This document shows, one piece after another, positions 43,919 through 53,576 of a stretch of 64,000 nt of DNA (position 1 is the first letter of the stretch; every line of letters begins with the position of its first letter). The stretch is from Rheum nobile (taxonomy: Eukaryota > Streptophyta > Magnoliopsida > Caryophyllales > Polygonaceae). The notes beneath the pieces were generated by a model. That model was not told where the DNA came from, made no database searches, and saw only the letters and a program-made list of their open reading frames with translations. The DNA lies in assembly GCA_027886185.1 (NCBI GenBank), contig WOAB01000606.1, positions 1,488,001-1,552,000 on the forward strand. Direction: 5' to 3'. The translations under genes and the position numbers were made by a program.

Positions 43919-45388
43919 CTGTTTTTTTTTTAATTAGGGTTGAGCTTATAGAGGCGGGCCTAACACGCCCGCCTCTATAAGTATTACGACTCGGCCGAGT
44001 AATGGTCTAATAGAGGCGGGCCTTACATGCCCGCCTCTATTGGACATACTTTTTGAGGCGGGCTTTAAGAGGCCCGCCTCAACAAGCTTTAATTGAGGCG
44101 GGCTACTTGGCCCGCCTCAATTAGTTAGCATTAGATACAGGCCTTACCCTGGCCCGTCTCTAATACTTTAGCGGAAAATGTTTTTTCGGATACTTGTTGA
44201 GGCGTATATTAATTTTCCCGCCTCAAAATATGTTTTTGAGGCGTATAAATTAATTATCCGCCTCAAAAACCAAAAAAAAGTGATTGCCTAAGTCGTTGTT
44301 GAGGCGTTTTGAACTATGTACGCCTCTAAAAGGGAGCAGCAAAAAGTGTTTTTCCACTAGTGTTCTTTTACTATCCTTATAGTTGTTCCCATCCTGATCT
44401 TAAGCACTATCGATTCTCACAGTTGTCGATAGACTTATTACTATGCCAATGATAAAGCACCACCGATTCTCACAGTTGTCGGTATACTTTACCACCAACA
44501 AAGCAATAGCAATACACACAAGGATATAGGATACATGCAAATAGAAAGACACCTTACTACTTAACATGCAACTGATTCTCACTCACGATTGTACGCTCGG
44601 GACCCCAATACGCACAATCGTGTATGCCACTAGATGTGAACTCGGAACCCCTATATGCAATCCTAGCAATTGATAAAAAGTATTCAACCTAGTTGATCAG
44701 GCTAAGAAGAACAACAAGAAATCAATAATCAATATAACCAAGAGAATCAAACCAACATTTATAAGGATAAGAACAAGGAATAGAAATCTCACAAACACAT
44801 CAACTGTATTGCTTCAATCGTCTAGTAGAACAAAGGGAAGTTAGTTCTCCATTCAAACGAGAATGAAAACTAAGGGAAAAATAACGTCTGATGTAAAGCG
44901 AAGTTGTTCTGCCTCTTAACCTAGAAAGAGGGCTTAAAATAGTCTTAAGAAAACTAGGTTAAACTATTGTAAACAATAAAGGAAATAGAATAATAAAATA
45001 ACAAAGTCTGAATGAAATAAAAGGAAATAATTGTCTTTGGGCGCGCGGCATTTAACACGGCCACCGCGGGGCGTCAGGCTTCTCTGGGAGTCACCGCCGG
45101 GTCACGGTGAGGATCGCCGCGGGGCGGTGAACTCGCTCACTCTCTCCTTCAGCTTCTCTTCCTCTCTTCTGCTGCTCTTCATTACTACCAACTATTGGTA
45201 GTCTTCTCCAAGTATGCTCCAGCAGATCCATCTCCATCCTCATCATCTCCATCTAAGCTGCAAATCTTGGGATATCTTCACTTCTTTCCACAATGTCGGG
45301 ACTGCAGACTTAGCCTTAAAACTACTCATAAACTCCTCCAAATCATGTTAATAATTGCTAGTAAAGGTGTATGAAATAACACCTATCA

Positions 45389-46057
45389 AATTCCCCCATA
45401 CTTAGACCTTACTCGTCCCGAGTAAGCTAAAGAAAAACCTACTCTCTCAATCAACACCAAGGTCTCAGGAAGTATAAGAAAATATGACACCAGCAACTAC
45501 AACATATCAACAATAAGCTCCAGACAACCAAAACAAGTGATACAAAGATAATTCTAATCCTAACTCCAATCTACCTCCTTATCGCTCCAGAGTGGCCTAC
45601 CCGAACTTCTTATACCACCTCTTCTTATGACGTCTCGCCAAGAATAATGAGCAATCCTAAAATCACTCTTCTTCTTTTTCGCTCATCTTGCCAAGGCACC
45701 CTTTCGGGTTTTCACCAAGCCACTCATTTCATTTTCCTAGATATCTCACATATACTCACATCACTCCAGTCCAATATTGCCCTGGTCTATACCAGCCGGA
45801 CTACCTGCTTTTTACCTGAACCGCCCTTTCGGGTTTTCAGCTCATCCTAGAATTTTGGTTGCCTTTTTACATTTTATTTTTTTTCCTTTTAAAAAAAAAA
45901 AACTCAAATGCAAATTACAGAACATAATGCAAAAACAAAGCAGTAAACACTAGCTAGACAGATAGCAAGTCTAAATCTCTCCCCTATACTTAAACCGTAC
46001 ATTGTCCTCAATGTAGAAAAGAGAACATCAAATGAAATAGGGGAAGAAGAAATAAAC
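45389..46057 (-). other. Element G 3' non-coding region and polypurine tract
   Basis: The minus strand reads AGTATGGGGGAATT (45402-45389) directly before the LTR. The rest is about 650 bp of non-coding sequence with CCCTTTCGGGTTTTC occurring twice (about 45700 and 45825) and a poly-A tract near 45890. No ORF of note. Confidence 0.65.
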
Positions 46058-47281
46058 TCATTGCAGGCCTGATGGTGGTGGTGGTGGGAACCTCCCAAAG
46101 TAGTCCCTCATATGAGCGTCCATACCGTCCAGACGCTCATCTACATCAGCACGGAACTGGGTCTGCCAAGTCTGCAGACCGGTCTCTACTCGGGCGTTCC
46201 AGTGAGTCTGCTGCACTGAGAATGCATCAAATCTTGCATACAACTCCTGCCAAGGTGTGGCAGGACCATAAGAAGACGAGGGCGCATCAAACTGAGTCGG
46301 CATAGGAGTATCCTCACCCACAAACTCAGCAGCAGCAGGAGCAACACCAACACTAGGACCCTCTCCATACGGACCTGAAGGAGCAGCAGCAGGGGAATCA
46401 TCAGTCGTCATTCTGCTATCACTGGGAATCCACCAATCCGTAAATGAAGGGGAATAGGCAAACGTCCGGGGAAGAATCAGAATGTGGCCATCATAGGAGT
46501 ACCAGACTAAATCACCATCCTTTCCCAATGGCTTCAACACCGAGCACACTTTCATGTGCGCCATATCATACACCGCGTGAGCAACCGGTCGAGGAATCCG
46601 ATCGGTAGCTATAATGTCAGCACAAAGAAGGGTGATCAAACCACCCCCACAGATGTCACGTGGCTCACCATCACGAATCCTCTTCAAGGAACCCAAAAAG
46701 AGGGTAGCCCAACACGGCGTGTACGTAACAACCTCCAAGATGCTCATAAACCACTGGAAATCCTTCAAAGGAACTTTACCATCATCAACATGGCCAAATA
46801 AATCTCTCATCATCACTTTGTGGATCAACCGTAGACACGGGTTCATCATCTTCGAGTTCATCTCATGACCCTTCCTGAACGTCCTGCCCATAGCAGCCTT
46901 CCAGAACTCCATCATATCCGACTCAAGAATGCCACCAGACCATCCATCCGTTGGCAGCTTTGTAATGCCCAGGGCATCACGCACCACCTTAGGGGACAAG
47001 GCATAATCACGCCCATTATAAGTGAACGTGACCCTCATCATCCTCTTGTTGTCGGAACCATCAGAGTACCTCTTGAAGGAGGCGATGAACTGATAACAAA
47101 GCTCGGGATATGTAGGGGCAGCGAAGTTCAGAAACGTCCCCAAACCACACTGTGCTAAGCACAGGGACACACACTCTAGCATTCCAAATTCAGCCAATGT
47201 TGGCTTGTGAAAGAATTTAGTAGCCAACACCTTACTCTCCTTCACAACATTGTAGACCTCATTCTCATCCCTTGTAGACAC
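46058..47281 (-). CDS. Athila-type ORF in the env position (Arabidopsis retrotransposon ORF-1 related)
   Basis: The 407-codon uninterrupted minus-strand frame starts MSTRDENEVYNVV at 47281. Residues about 25-120 (LECVSLCLAQCGLG, APTYPELCYQFIASF, VTFTYNGRDYALSPKVVRDALG) resemble the conserved domain of Athila ORF proteins, where a short-coiled 'tyPeLtyeFl' segment is followed by 'F.l...r.yrlsl.e..ellG'. The middle (WKAAMGRTFRKG to HAVYDMAHM) continues that domain. The C-terminal third is low complexity, rich in A, P and S, then has glutamine-rich helix and ends FPPPPPSGLQ. I see no clear signal peptide or transmembrane segment, so an envelope role is not supported. Its position upstream of the LTR is the env position in Athila. 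The frame is intact, but its element is truncated. Function unknown. Confidence 0.65.
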   Translation of the reverse strand: MSTRDENEVYNVVKESKVLATKFFHKPTLAEFGMLECVSLCLAQCGLGTFLNFAAPTYPELCYQFIASFKRYSDGSDNKRMMRVTFTYNGRDYALSPKVVRDALGITKLPTDGWSGGILESDMMEFWKAAMGRTFRKGHEMNSKMMNPCLRLIHKVMMRDLFGHVDDGKVPLKDFQWFMSILEVVTYTPCWATLFLGSLKRIRDGEPRDICGGGLITLLCADIIATDRIPRPVAHAVYDMAHMKVCSVLKPLGKDGDLVWYSYDGHILILPRTFAYSPSFTDWWIPSDSRMTTDDSPAAAPSGPYGEGPSVGVAPAAAEFVGEDTPMPTQFDAPSSSYGPATPWQELYARFDAFSVQQTHWNARVETGLQTWQTQFRADVDERLDGMDAHMRDYFGRFPPPPPSGLQ

Positions 47282-47666
47282 TTACTTCCTACCTCTAGGT
47301 GCCATAAGTAATGAATTGAAGTGCTCAAAACAAAGGGAAACCAAGAGGACTTACAAACGAGCAAACACACAAAGCCTGGAAGTCTCGAAGCGGGGCAGTG
47401 GAGTAGTCGCCGGGTCGCGGTGAGAACAACTGGGGGCTTTGGCCGGGTCGCGGTGGAGTCGGCGCGGGGCGGTGACAGCAGCGACGCGAGGGAGTGCAAT
47501 GCGAGGCGAGGCAGCGCGAGGCGGGGCGACAGCAGCGCGGTGGGGTTGTGTTTGGCTTGTTTGTGAGGTTATACTCCAAATTAGACAAGGGACTCAAGGT
47601 GTAGGCAATTGGAGACTAGATTTGGATCAAGGTCGAGAGAGATGTGTGGGAGAATAGGGGGGTTTT
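47282..47666 (-). other. Element G sequence upstream of the env-position ORF
   Basis: About 385 bp with repeated CCGGGTCGCGGTG words (47413 and 47443) and GGCGAGGCAGCGCGAGGC, GC-rich against the AT-rich surroundings. I see no pol coding. It ends where the SINE pair begins. Confidence 0.5.
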
Positions 47667-47883
47667 ATAACATTCCAGGCCAAGCTACCCCAGCCACCAA
47701 GTCGCCCAGCCACCCAACGGTGCTGGCGTCGGTACTAGTGCCGCCTGGTTGTCCAAGGGCATACAGCCCACACACCCAACCCTTCCCCCATTTAAATGGG
47801 TAGGTTGTTGCCCACGGGGATCGAACCCGGGACCTTTAGATACAAGGGCAATGCCTTACCACTTGTATCACCAATTGTGCTAC
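47667..47883 (-). mobile_element. SINE, minus arm of a head-to-head pair
   Basis: The minus strand starts with a box A-like AGCACAATTGGT, then a box B GGGTTCGATCCC at about 47815-47830, the body phrase CCTTGGACAACCAGGCGG, and the end GGCCTGGAATGTTATAA. It is nearly identical to the plus-oriented copy at 47884-48103. No polymerase III terminator is apparent between box B and the 3' end. Confidence 0.8.
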
Positions 47884-48103
47884 AGCGCAATTGGTGATAC
47901 AAGTGGTAAGGCATTGCCCTTGTATCTAAAGGTCCCGGGTTCGATCCCCGTGGGCAACAACCTACCCATTTAAATGGGAGAAGGGTTGGTGTGTGGGCTG
48001 CATGCCCTTGGACAACCAGGCGGCACTAGTACCGGCGCCGGCACCGTTGGGTGGTTGGGCGGCTTGGTGGCTGGGGTAGCTTGGCCTGGGATGTTACAAA
48101 AAA
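47884..48103 (+). mobile_element. SINE, plus arm of a head-to-head pair
   Basis: Box A-like CAGCGCAATTGG at 47883-47894 and box B GGGTTCGATCCCC at 47937-47949 have tRNA-like spacing and fit an internal polymerase III promoter. It ends GGCCTGGGATGTTACA plus a short A tract. It forms, with the preceding copy, an uninterrupted ~430-bp palindrome with the heads touching at about 47883. Confidence 0.85.
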
Positions 48104-48117
48104 GTACACTTTGAATG

Positions 48118-48282
48118 AGAGGGGCTCCGACCTTATCGGGCCAGCCATTTCTCTATCCATGGGCCACAGCCCATGTACCCCAACCAAATCCCCATGGCTG
48201 GGAGGTTGTTGGCAAGGCTCGAACTCGAGACCTCACGCTTTAACAAGCGGCCTAACGCCCACTTGTTACCAATTGAGCTGCA
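48118..48282 (-). mobile_element. SINE fragment abutting element D
   Basis: The minus strand begins with box A-like AGCTCAATTGGTAACAAG and box B CGAGTTCGAGCC, then GCCAACAACCTCCCAGCC and GGGCTGTGGCCCATGG. It lacks the conserved 3' end. Its head touches the start of the element D LTR at 48283, so D inserted at its first bases (CTGCA just before the LTR). Confidence 0.7.
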
Positions 48283-50672
48283 TGTGATACCCCGTATTTT
48301 TGTAAGGTTATTTTGGGAATTTTGGAATTTTCCCGAGTACCCGTTTAGTACGTCGGATTTAATTCAGGTAGCTTGAGACATTCTGTAATGTGCTCTGTAT
48401 CTGTAATATTTTTCTCAGTGAAATAAAATACAGACGATGTGCTTCGAATGTTTATACGTGTTCGCGTACGATAATTTTTATCCCGGGTTAATGTCTTGCT
48501 CATCCAAAAGCTGAATGGGCGGGAAAAGGCAAAACGGCGACCGTCGTACTGTCACGGCGCCCACCATCGCTGAGCCCGATGTGTCAGGCCGTCGTCTCCT
48601 ACGCTGGGCTCGCCAGAGCTAGGAATGGCGACCGCCGTAATTACGGCGCCCGCCGTAGGCAAAGTCGCGGCGCCCGCCGTAGGCAAAGTCGCGACGCCCA
48701 CCGTGATTACCCAGAGGTCTTTAACTGATGGTCACCAGCATGGTTCTGGCAAGCGCCAAACTAGCTTTCGTAGGCCTCTTCGTGCTCCCGATGCTTTGGC
48801 TATAAAAGGAGGTGTTGGGGAAGGGATTTGAGCCATCCCAAACACCGAACCTCTGCCAAATTTTCGTGTCGTCGGAGTTGTGTTTCGCCGGAGTTCGGAA
48901 GCTCTCGTCGGTGTCATTTGGTGGTGTTTCCAGAAGCCTTTTGGTTGCCTTTGGAGGTCAGAACCCAGGCAAGGCATAAAGGGGTCGAAACGCGCATCAT
49001 TTGGGTGAGTTTTCTCGCCGCTTCTGTCGTCTGAGTTCTTCACGGCGACCGCCGCGTTCTTCACGGCGACCGCCGCCAGTGCCCAGAATGCCTTCGTGGC
49101 TTTGGCTTGGTTGGATGTGGTCGTGGCGTCTTTCCTTTCGTTCTCTTTCGTCGTTAGATTTTTACTGTGATTATGTCGGATCTAACTTAGGGTTCCTTTT
49201 ATGGGTCGACTCGAAGGTGTTTGTGCTAGCGGAGCTATACCCGTGTCGAGCCCGGAATCTCGTCGTTGTCGTAAGGCTTGTTTCTATTCTGCGGATTAAG
49301 GCAAGTGGCGGTTCGCTCTTGCTCATTCGTTCCATATTTACATTAATTATCAGTAGTTTATCTGAGTAATTAATTTAGAATGAATACTCTGTTTTTCTGG
49401 AACCGGTTTTGATAAACTATTTTGAAAATCATATAATAGGTTGTATATCTGTTAGAACAACGCTATTATCTGTGATCGCCTTTCGGGCCTTTATGTGGAT
49501 TTATCATGTAACTGTTATTGTGCTGTAACTGTTTAGTTAGCACTGTTAGATAGGAACGTTACTCGGACTCTGTCCAGTCATTTCTTTATAATCTGGTATC
49601 GGGGTGGCTCGTCTCCATCTGGTACTATTCTAAGATCATGATCGGTCTCTTTCACAAGTGTGTAGAGATAGGACACTTAGCTGGTGTCACAAACCTTCCG
49701 GTGTACGTCACTCTCGACGAAACGTATACTAAGATGTGTCGTCCCATTGGTGGGGTACACATGTAAAAGTCTAATAATGTGATGTGTGGTTTGTAATATA
49801 AATCAGATAAGTGCTACTCTGACGCACATAACTAATAAACCTTCGGCGAGTAGTGCAGCTAAGTTATAGTACAGCTAGGAAAACTCATCTCGACTTTGAT
49901 CATAGTACGTTCTCTTTCCAATCTGGATTCGCTGTATGCGATGAGGTTGGTCGTGAACCGAAGCACCTCAGTCAACTTTTAAATCATTGTGGTATGATTC
50001 TGTAAACTTTCCAGATTTGTCATATTTCCTTAAGGACTCATTTCCGTTGGAGTCTTCTTTCGAGTCGATTTCTGTGAAGATTCAGTCTTCCAGAATCTTC
50101 TCTTGTGCATACCTCTTGTCTATTCCAGTAGGAGTATGATGGTTGACTATCGTCATCGATTATTATTCGAGAAGCGATGAGTCTAACCTAATACGACTGC
50201 TTCGAACCATTCTGCGTTTTTCCCTTGCTAGTCTATTCAAGTAGACTAACCCACGAACTTTGTTCTCTGCATGTGGGCTGGTGTCATCCGTTCGATTCGG
50301 CACATCAGATCGAAAGTAGCTCAGAAGAATAGAAGGACTATGGAGTCGACGGTGGTTTTTGAACGTTTTAATTATTTCTTTAATCAGGTTGAGATCTTTT
50401 GGACAATGACTTTGGTTGTAATGTACTTTCTAAGACTTCCGCTGTATTTGGTTTAAACTCTGTGTTGGCCTATTCGGGATTGGGTTGTAATCCCGTAACT
50501 CATGTTTCTTTAACAATGTTATGTTTTGGAATTGAATGCTTTGATCATTATGTATCATTTGTATTTCATAAATTGTGTTTAAACGGTAAAGCCTTGGGTG
50601 ATCTCGGTAAGGAACACTGGGTTCACTAGCGGTAATACCTTTCCAAAAGGGTTAAGTTTTGGGGGTGTTACA
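48283..50672 (+). repeat. Element D 5' LTR
   Basis: 2390 bp, TGTGATACCCCG to GGGGGTGTTACA. The TATA box is at 48797-48810. GCCGCC/GGCGACCGCCG clusters lie upstream at 48533-48710 and downstream at 49036-49078. Much of it aligns to the LTRs of element C. Confidence 0.9.
48797..48810 (+). promoter_or_regulatory. TATA box, element D LTR
   Basis: TGGCTATAAAAGGA, the same core as in the element C LTRs, about 515 bp into the LTR. It is the probable promoter for the genomic RNA. Confidence 0.7.
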
Positions 50673-50676
50673 GTTG

Positions 50677-50689
50677 TGGTATCAGAGCC
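50677..50689 (+). other. Primer binding site of element D (initiator tRNA-Met)
   Basis: TGGTATCAGAGCC four bases after the LTR end, complementary to initiator tRNA-Met. Confidence 0.9.
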
Positions 50690-50883
50690 AGGTTTTAAAA
50701 CGGGTTTAAGATTTTTATAAACCATTTATCCGTTTTCGAAAATGCTTTAAAAAGGGCTCTGAGTTTTCAAAGTAAAAAGAATTTAAAAACACCGTTCATA
50801 GTCATGTCTTCTGGATAGTCTGATATAGTAAGCTTGCTTCTATGTCTAGAAAGACTAATTCCTTCATCGTTATCCTATAGGAG

Positions 50884-51795
50884 ATGGGTGCATGTCTCTC
50901 TCAGAGGAAGGGGTCGGAAGATGCCGAGATGGATTCACCGTCTACCGAGAGGCTAGACTTCCCTATACCCCAGAGGTGCTTCGAGGTTGGAGGCCCGAGC
51001 AGCCCATCTGAGGAGATCAAGGATGTGCTTCTTGAGTCGGTAGTTCTGGTGTCAAGGAATGTTGTAGTTCCTGTGACAACGCCAGTGGAACCACCAAGGG
51101 AGGAAGCAATGCAAGTTGATGAATCGTCTAGGTACGCGAGAGGGTACTACAATGACGATTACCTGATGGATGTGATTATTGAAGGGAGCGAGGAGGAAGA
51201 TGAAGAAGAGGACCCCATAGAGGATGACCCCGAAGAGGAAGAGGACCCCATCGAGGATGATCTCGAGGAGGATATCGAGATGGACCTCAGCGGACAAAAC
51301 CAGGAGTCCGATGACTTGAGGCACTTGCTGGTGGATAGTCAGGAAACGGGGATGCAATTTATTCACCCCAGTACAGAGTTACCACCTATGCAAGAGTTGC
51401 CACCAATGCCAGAGTACGCACCCATGTCAGAAGCTGATTGGGAGGCACTGTATACCGAGTACGGTATTAGGAGAAGTGACAGGGAATCTCAGCCTATCTC
51501 TACTCCAAGAAGAAGGAGGTCAGAATCCGAGTTGCAGGAGATCCTCCGCCAGAGCGAGGTAATCTCTGCAGAACAACAGTATCGGAGGGATGAGCTGATC
51601 GCCAGTACTCAGAGGAGGACTGGGATAGGAGGGCCAGTCATGGACGACCCATACCTTACCATGACTGAGATAGGACCATGTGCTTCAGGGTCAAGCCGGG
51701 TGCGAAACTCATCGCCAGAGCTCGATGGTGAGCCTAGTCCGAAGAGACCTTGCACGAGTAGCCAGTCTTATGGGAGACATTTTGGAACACCTTGA
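50884..51795 (+). CDS. Pre-gag leader ORF of element D, unknown function
   Basis: The 303-codon uninterrupted frame lies between PBS and gag, where B and C have only short remnants. It starts MGACLSQRKG: glycine 2 and serine 6 fit an N-myristoylation consensus, and cysteine 4 fits adjacent palmitoylation, so membrane anchoring is possible (inference). Residues about 98-135 are almost all D and E with a repeated DPIEDD. Then follow a proline-methionine stretch (ELPPMQELPPMPEYAPM), a basic TPRRRRSESE, a glutamine-rich helix (EILRQSEVISAEQQYRRDEL) and a C-terminal SPKRPC. I recognise no enzyme or zinc motif. The TGA is at 51793. It could be translated from the genomic RNA leader or be removed by splicing before gag, as a pyrimidine and AG-rich stretch precedes the gag ATG. 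It is not a shadow of another gene. Confidence 0.7.
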   Translation: MGACLSQRKGSEDAEMDSPSTERLDFPIPQRCFEVGGPSSPSEEIKDVLLESVVLVSRNVVVPVTTPVEPPREEAMQVDESSRYARGYYNDDYLMDVIIEGSEEEDEEEDPIEDDPEEEEDPIEDDLEEDIEMDLSGQNQESDDLRHLLVDSQETGMQFIHPSTELPPMQELPPMPEYAPMSEADWEALYTEYGIRRSDRESQPISTPRRRRSESELQEILRQSEVISAEQQYRRDELIASTQRRTGIGGPVMDDPYLTMTEIGPCASGSSRVRNSSPELDGEPSPKRPCTSSQSYGRHFGTP

Positions 51796-52086
51796 TGAGA
51801 ATTGGCGTTGCCTATCGTAGTAGTTTCATTTCTTAGTATTCCAAGTTTGTATTATGTGTAATATTTCAGTATTGCGGCAAGTACTCTGGGAAACACTTTT
51901 ATCTTCGAGCAATGTTGTCCTAGCGCTCGGATGATAGACTTATGTGTAGCTTGTGTAACAGTTCGAAGGTTCATCTATAAAATGCCAAGTTGATCTATTC
52001 TGAGTAATTTATTTACGTTGGTATATTACATAAGTATATTGCATAATATTAATGTATTGAATGCTTGGAATTGGATCGGTAAACAG
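51796..52086 (+). other. Spacer between the leader ORF and gag in element D
   Basis: 290 bp with no open frame of note. The last ~100 bp (ACCAAGTTGATCTA-like to GGATCGGTAAACAG) are shared with B and C just before gag, so this is the conserved gag leader. Confidence 0.6.
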
Positions 52087-52853
52087 ATGGTGAACCCAAG
52101 AAGCACGAGGAACTCAATTCGAGCCGGTGCTGGGACTAGCCAAGATCCCAGGCCAGCAGGAAGAGGTGTTCAGGATGAGCACGAGTCAGAGTCTCGCGTC
52201 CAGCATAGGCGTGAAGGTCAAGATCAGACCCAAACGCCGGCATTGTTTGATGCCGCAACTGTTGAGGCGATTCACGGGATTGTGATGCAGGCAATTGCAG
52301 ACGTATTGAGACCCAGTGCGCCTCAAGCGCGAGAAGTGCCTACTCACCCAGCGGTTCCTGATGTTGTGGAGCCCAGAAACCCTGTGGTTCAGGAGAATGT
52401 CGTCAGGGCTAGAGACAGCTATGGTCGCGCTCTTAAGACCATCACTTCCATGAGGCCCGATTGCTATAACGGGAAAGGGGAGCCAGTAGCAGTGACTCAT
52501 TGGTTCTCCCATATGGAGAGGCTGTTTCGGAACGTGGAGTGTACTGAGGCCGAGAAGGTCCATATCGCTTCTCTTCAGCTGAAGGAGGAGGCTAGCGAGT
52601 GGTGGGAGAACACAGGTTTGGCTGAGAGCCCAGTGTTGACTTGGTCGATGTTCAAGACCAAGATGGTTGATCGATTTTTCTCTCGTGCTATGAGAGAGGA
52701 GAAGCATAAAGAGTTCTTGTACCCAAATACGGATGGTCTGAAAGTGACCGAGTTGGCGTCTAAGTTCAATCATCTTTTACAGTACGCCCCTGCCGAGATC
52801 ACCAGCGAGGCCCAAAAGATCTGGTACTTCCACGAGTGGATGAGCCCGGATAT
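52087..52853 (+). CDS. Element D gag, 5' part
   Basis: ATG at 52087 (MVNPRSTRNSIRAGAG), preceded by the conserved GGATCGGTAAACAG also seen before gag in B and C. The capsid core HWFSHMERLFRNVEC, LKEEASEWWEN and DRFFSRAMREEKHKEFLYP is uninterrupted, with WYFHEWMSPDI just before element E enters at 52854. The open frame seen beyond 52853 reads element E LTR and is not gag. The sense frame resumes at 63125; the 10276-bp offset is 1 modulo 3, consistent with the phase of the second part. A frame upstream of 52087 (from 52018) is open but lacks conservation. Confidence 0.9.
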
Positions 52854-53521
52854 TGTTGGGCCTGGATTCTCCAGAGAAGATGGGTCAAATCGGTCGAGCC
52901 CAAGCCCATTGCCAATCGGAAGATCGAAGAAGAAAGCCCAGAGGATCCGACGAGACGTCTCTGGTCAAATGCCTTCCGACAGGATCGTGAGGATCTCGCC
53001 AAGCATTAAATGCCAGATCACGCAACGGCCACTGCCTTCAAACCACCATAAACGCAGAGATTTAATGGCGCAATCTTCACCACCACTCCGAGCATTGAAG
53101 ATGGAATATTCGGCCGAAGCATAAACGGTCACCAGAGTAAAAGACTTACCATATCAGGACGACGAGGAAGATAAGAAGAAGACGACACGATTACACACGG
53201 CACAAGCGTTCGGAAAAAACAACTCACCATAATAGCACTCTCGCTCTCCACCTAGCTCTCTAACGGCTGCTTACGCTAGATCCCTGCCGGTCGCCACTCA
53301 CAAGTCGTCGGTCGAGTCCCACTCGATCTCTGGTTTTATTACGATAAGTTGTATCACGATTCAGTCTAATTAAACACGACATCTAATAAAACCATCACGC
53401 TATTACATATTTATTCTTTGTTTATCTATTGCTTGCTTGGTTTGGATTGTTTTTATCACTCGATCGACTAGTTACCCCGTCTAAGGCGATTTAGGTCGTC
53501 CGATCTTTTCGCCCCAAAACA
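52854..53521 (+). repeat. Element E 5' LTR
   Basis: 668 bp from TGTTGGGCCTGG to GCCCCAAAACA, followed by the PBS. It differs from the 3' LTR (62455-63124) at only a few sites, so the insertion is recent relative to element D. Confidence 0.95.
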
Positions 53522-53524
53522 ATT

Positions 53525-53542
53525 TGGCGCCCACCGTGGGGC
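53525..53542 (+). other. Primer binding site of element E
   Basis: TGGCGCCCACCGTGGGGC four bases after the LTR end. TGGCGCC matches the tRNA-Asp-type start used by Tat elements; the rest diverges from the canonical complement. Confidence 0.7.
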
Positions 53543-53576
53543 AACTTGCCAATCATCCTTCCAAAACTTTCCAACC

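Larger units (their letters stand above)
41684..44362 (-). mobile_element. CACTA (En/Spm) transposon, internally deleted
   Basis: The ends are CACTAGTGGAAAAA in inverted orientation, flanked by the 3-bp target duplication TTC (41681-41683 and 44363-44365). Both subterminal regions (about 250 bp) are packed with direct and inverted GAGGCGGGC / GCCCGCCTC units. Each contains a GGCCGAGT-centred palindrome (GACTCGGCCGAGTC near 41928; ACTCGGCCGAGT near 43986). The 2679-bp body keeps only the C-terminal part of a TNP2-type transposase gene, so it is non-autonomous. Confidence 0.95.
41402..45388 (-). repeat. Element G 3' LTR, split by a CACTA element
   Basis: The LTR parts are 44366-45388 and 41402-41683; without the CACTA insertion it is about 1.3 kb. 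It begins TGATAGGTG (minus) after the polypurine tract and ends about AACAACA. It contains two copies of CCGATTCTCACAGTTGTCG-like sequence (44409 and 44462) and a GC-rich block near 45050-45130. Confidence 0.75.
41402..47666 (-). mobile_element. Element G: Athila-like Ty3/gypsy element, 3' part
   Basis: Minus-strand order: env-position ORF (47281-46058), 3' non-coding region, polypurine tract AGTATGGGGGAATT (45402-45389), and LTR from TGATAGGTG at 45388 down to about 41402. The LTR carries the phrase GTGGGTTCGACCC, which I recall from Athila-type LTRs. gag-pol and the 5' LTR are not present; they would lie beyond the SINEs and element D, outside the window. The insertion interrupts element A's antisense gene. 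The boundary at 41402 is set by a TG and has not been confirmed by a target duplication. Confidence 0.75.

Noticed and set aside
46058..47281. Envelope glycoprotein
   Set aside because: The position is that of env, but I see no signal peptide, glycosylation pattern or membrane anchor; similarity is to Athila ORF-1 type proteins.
47884..47960. Possible tRNA gene
   Set aside because: Box A and box B are present, but the cloverleaf does not close as a mature tRNA and several diverged copies with a common 3' body exist; it is a SINE head.
52854..53124. Extension of element D gag to 53124
   Set aside because: The frame stays open into the element E LTR by chance; the true gag sequence stops at 52853 and resumes at 63125.
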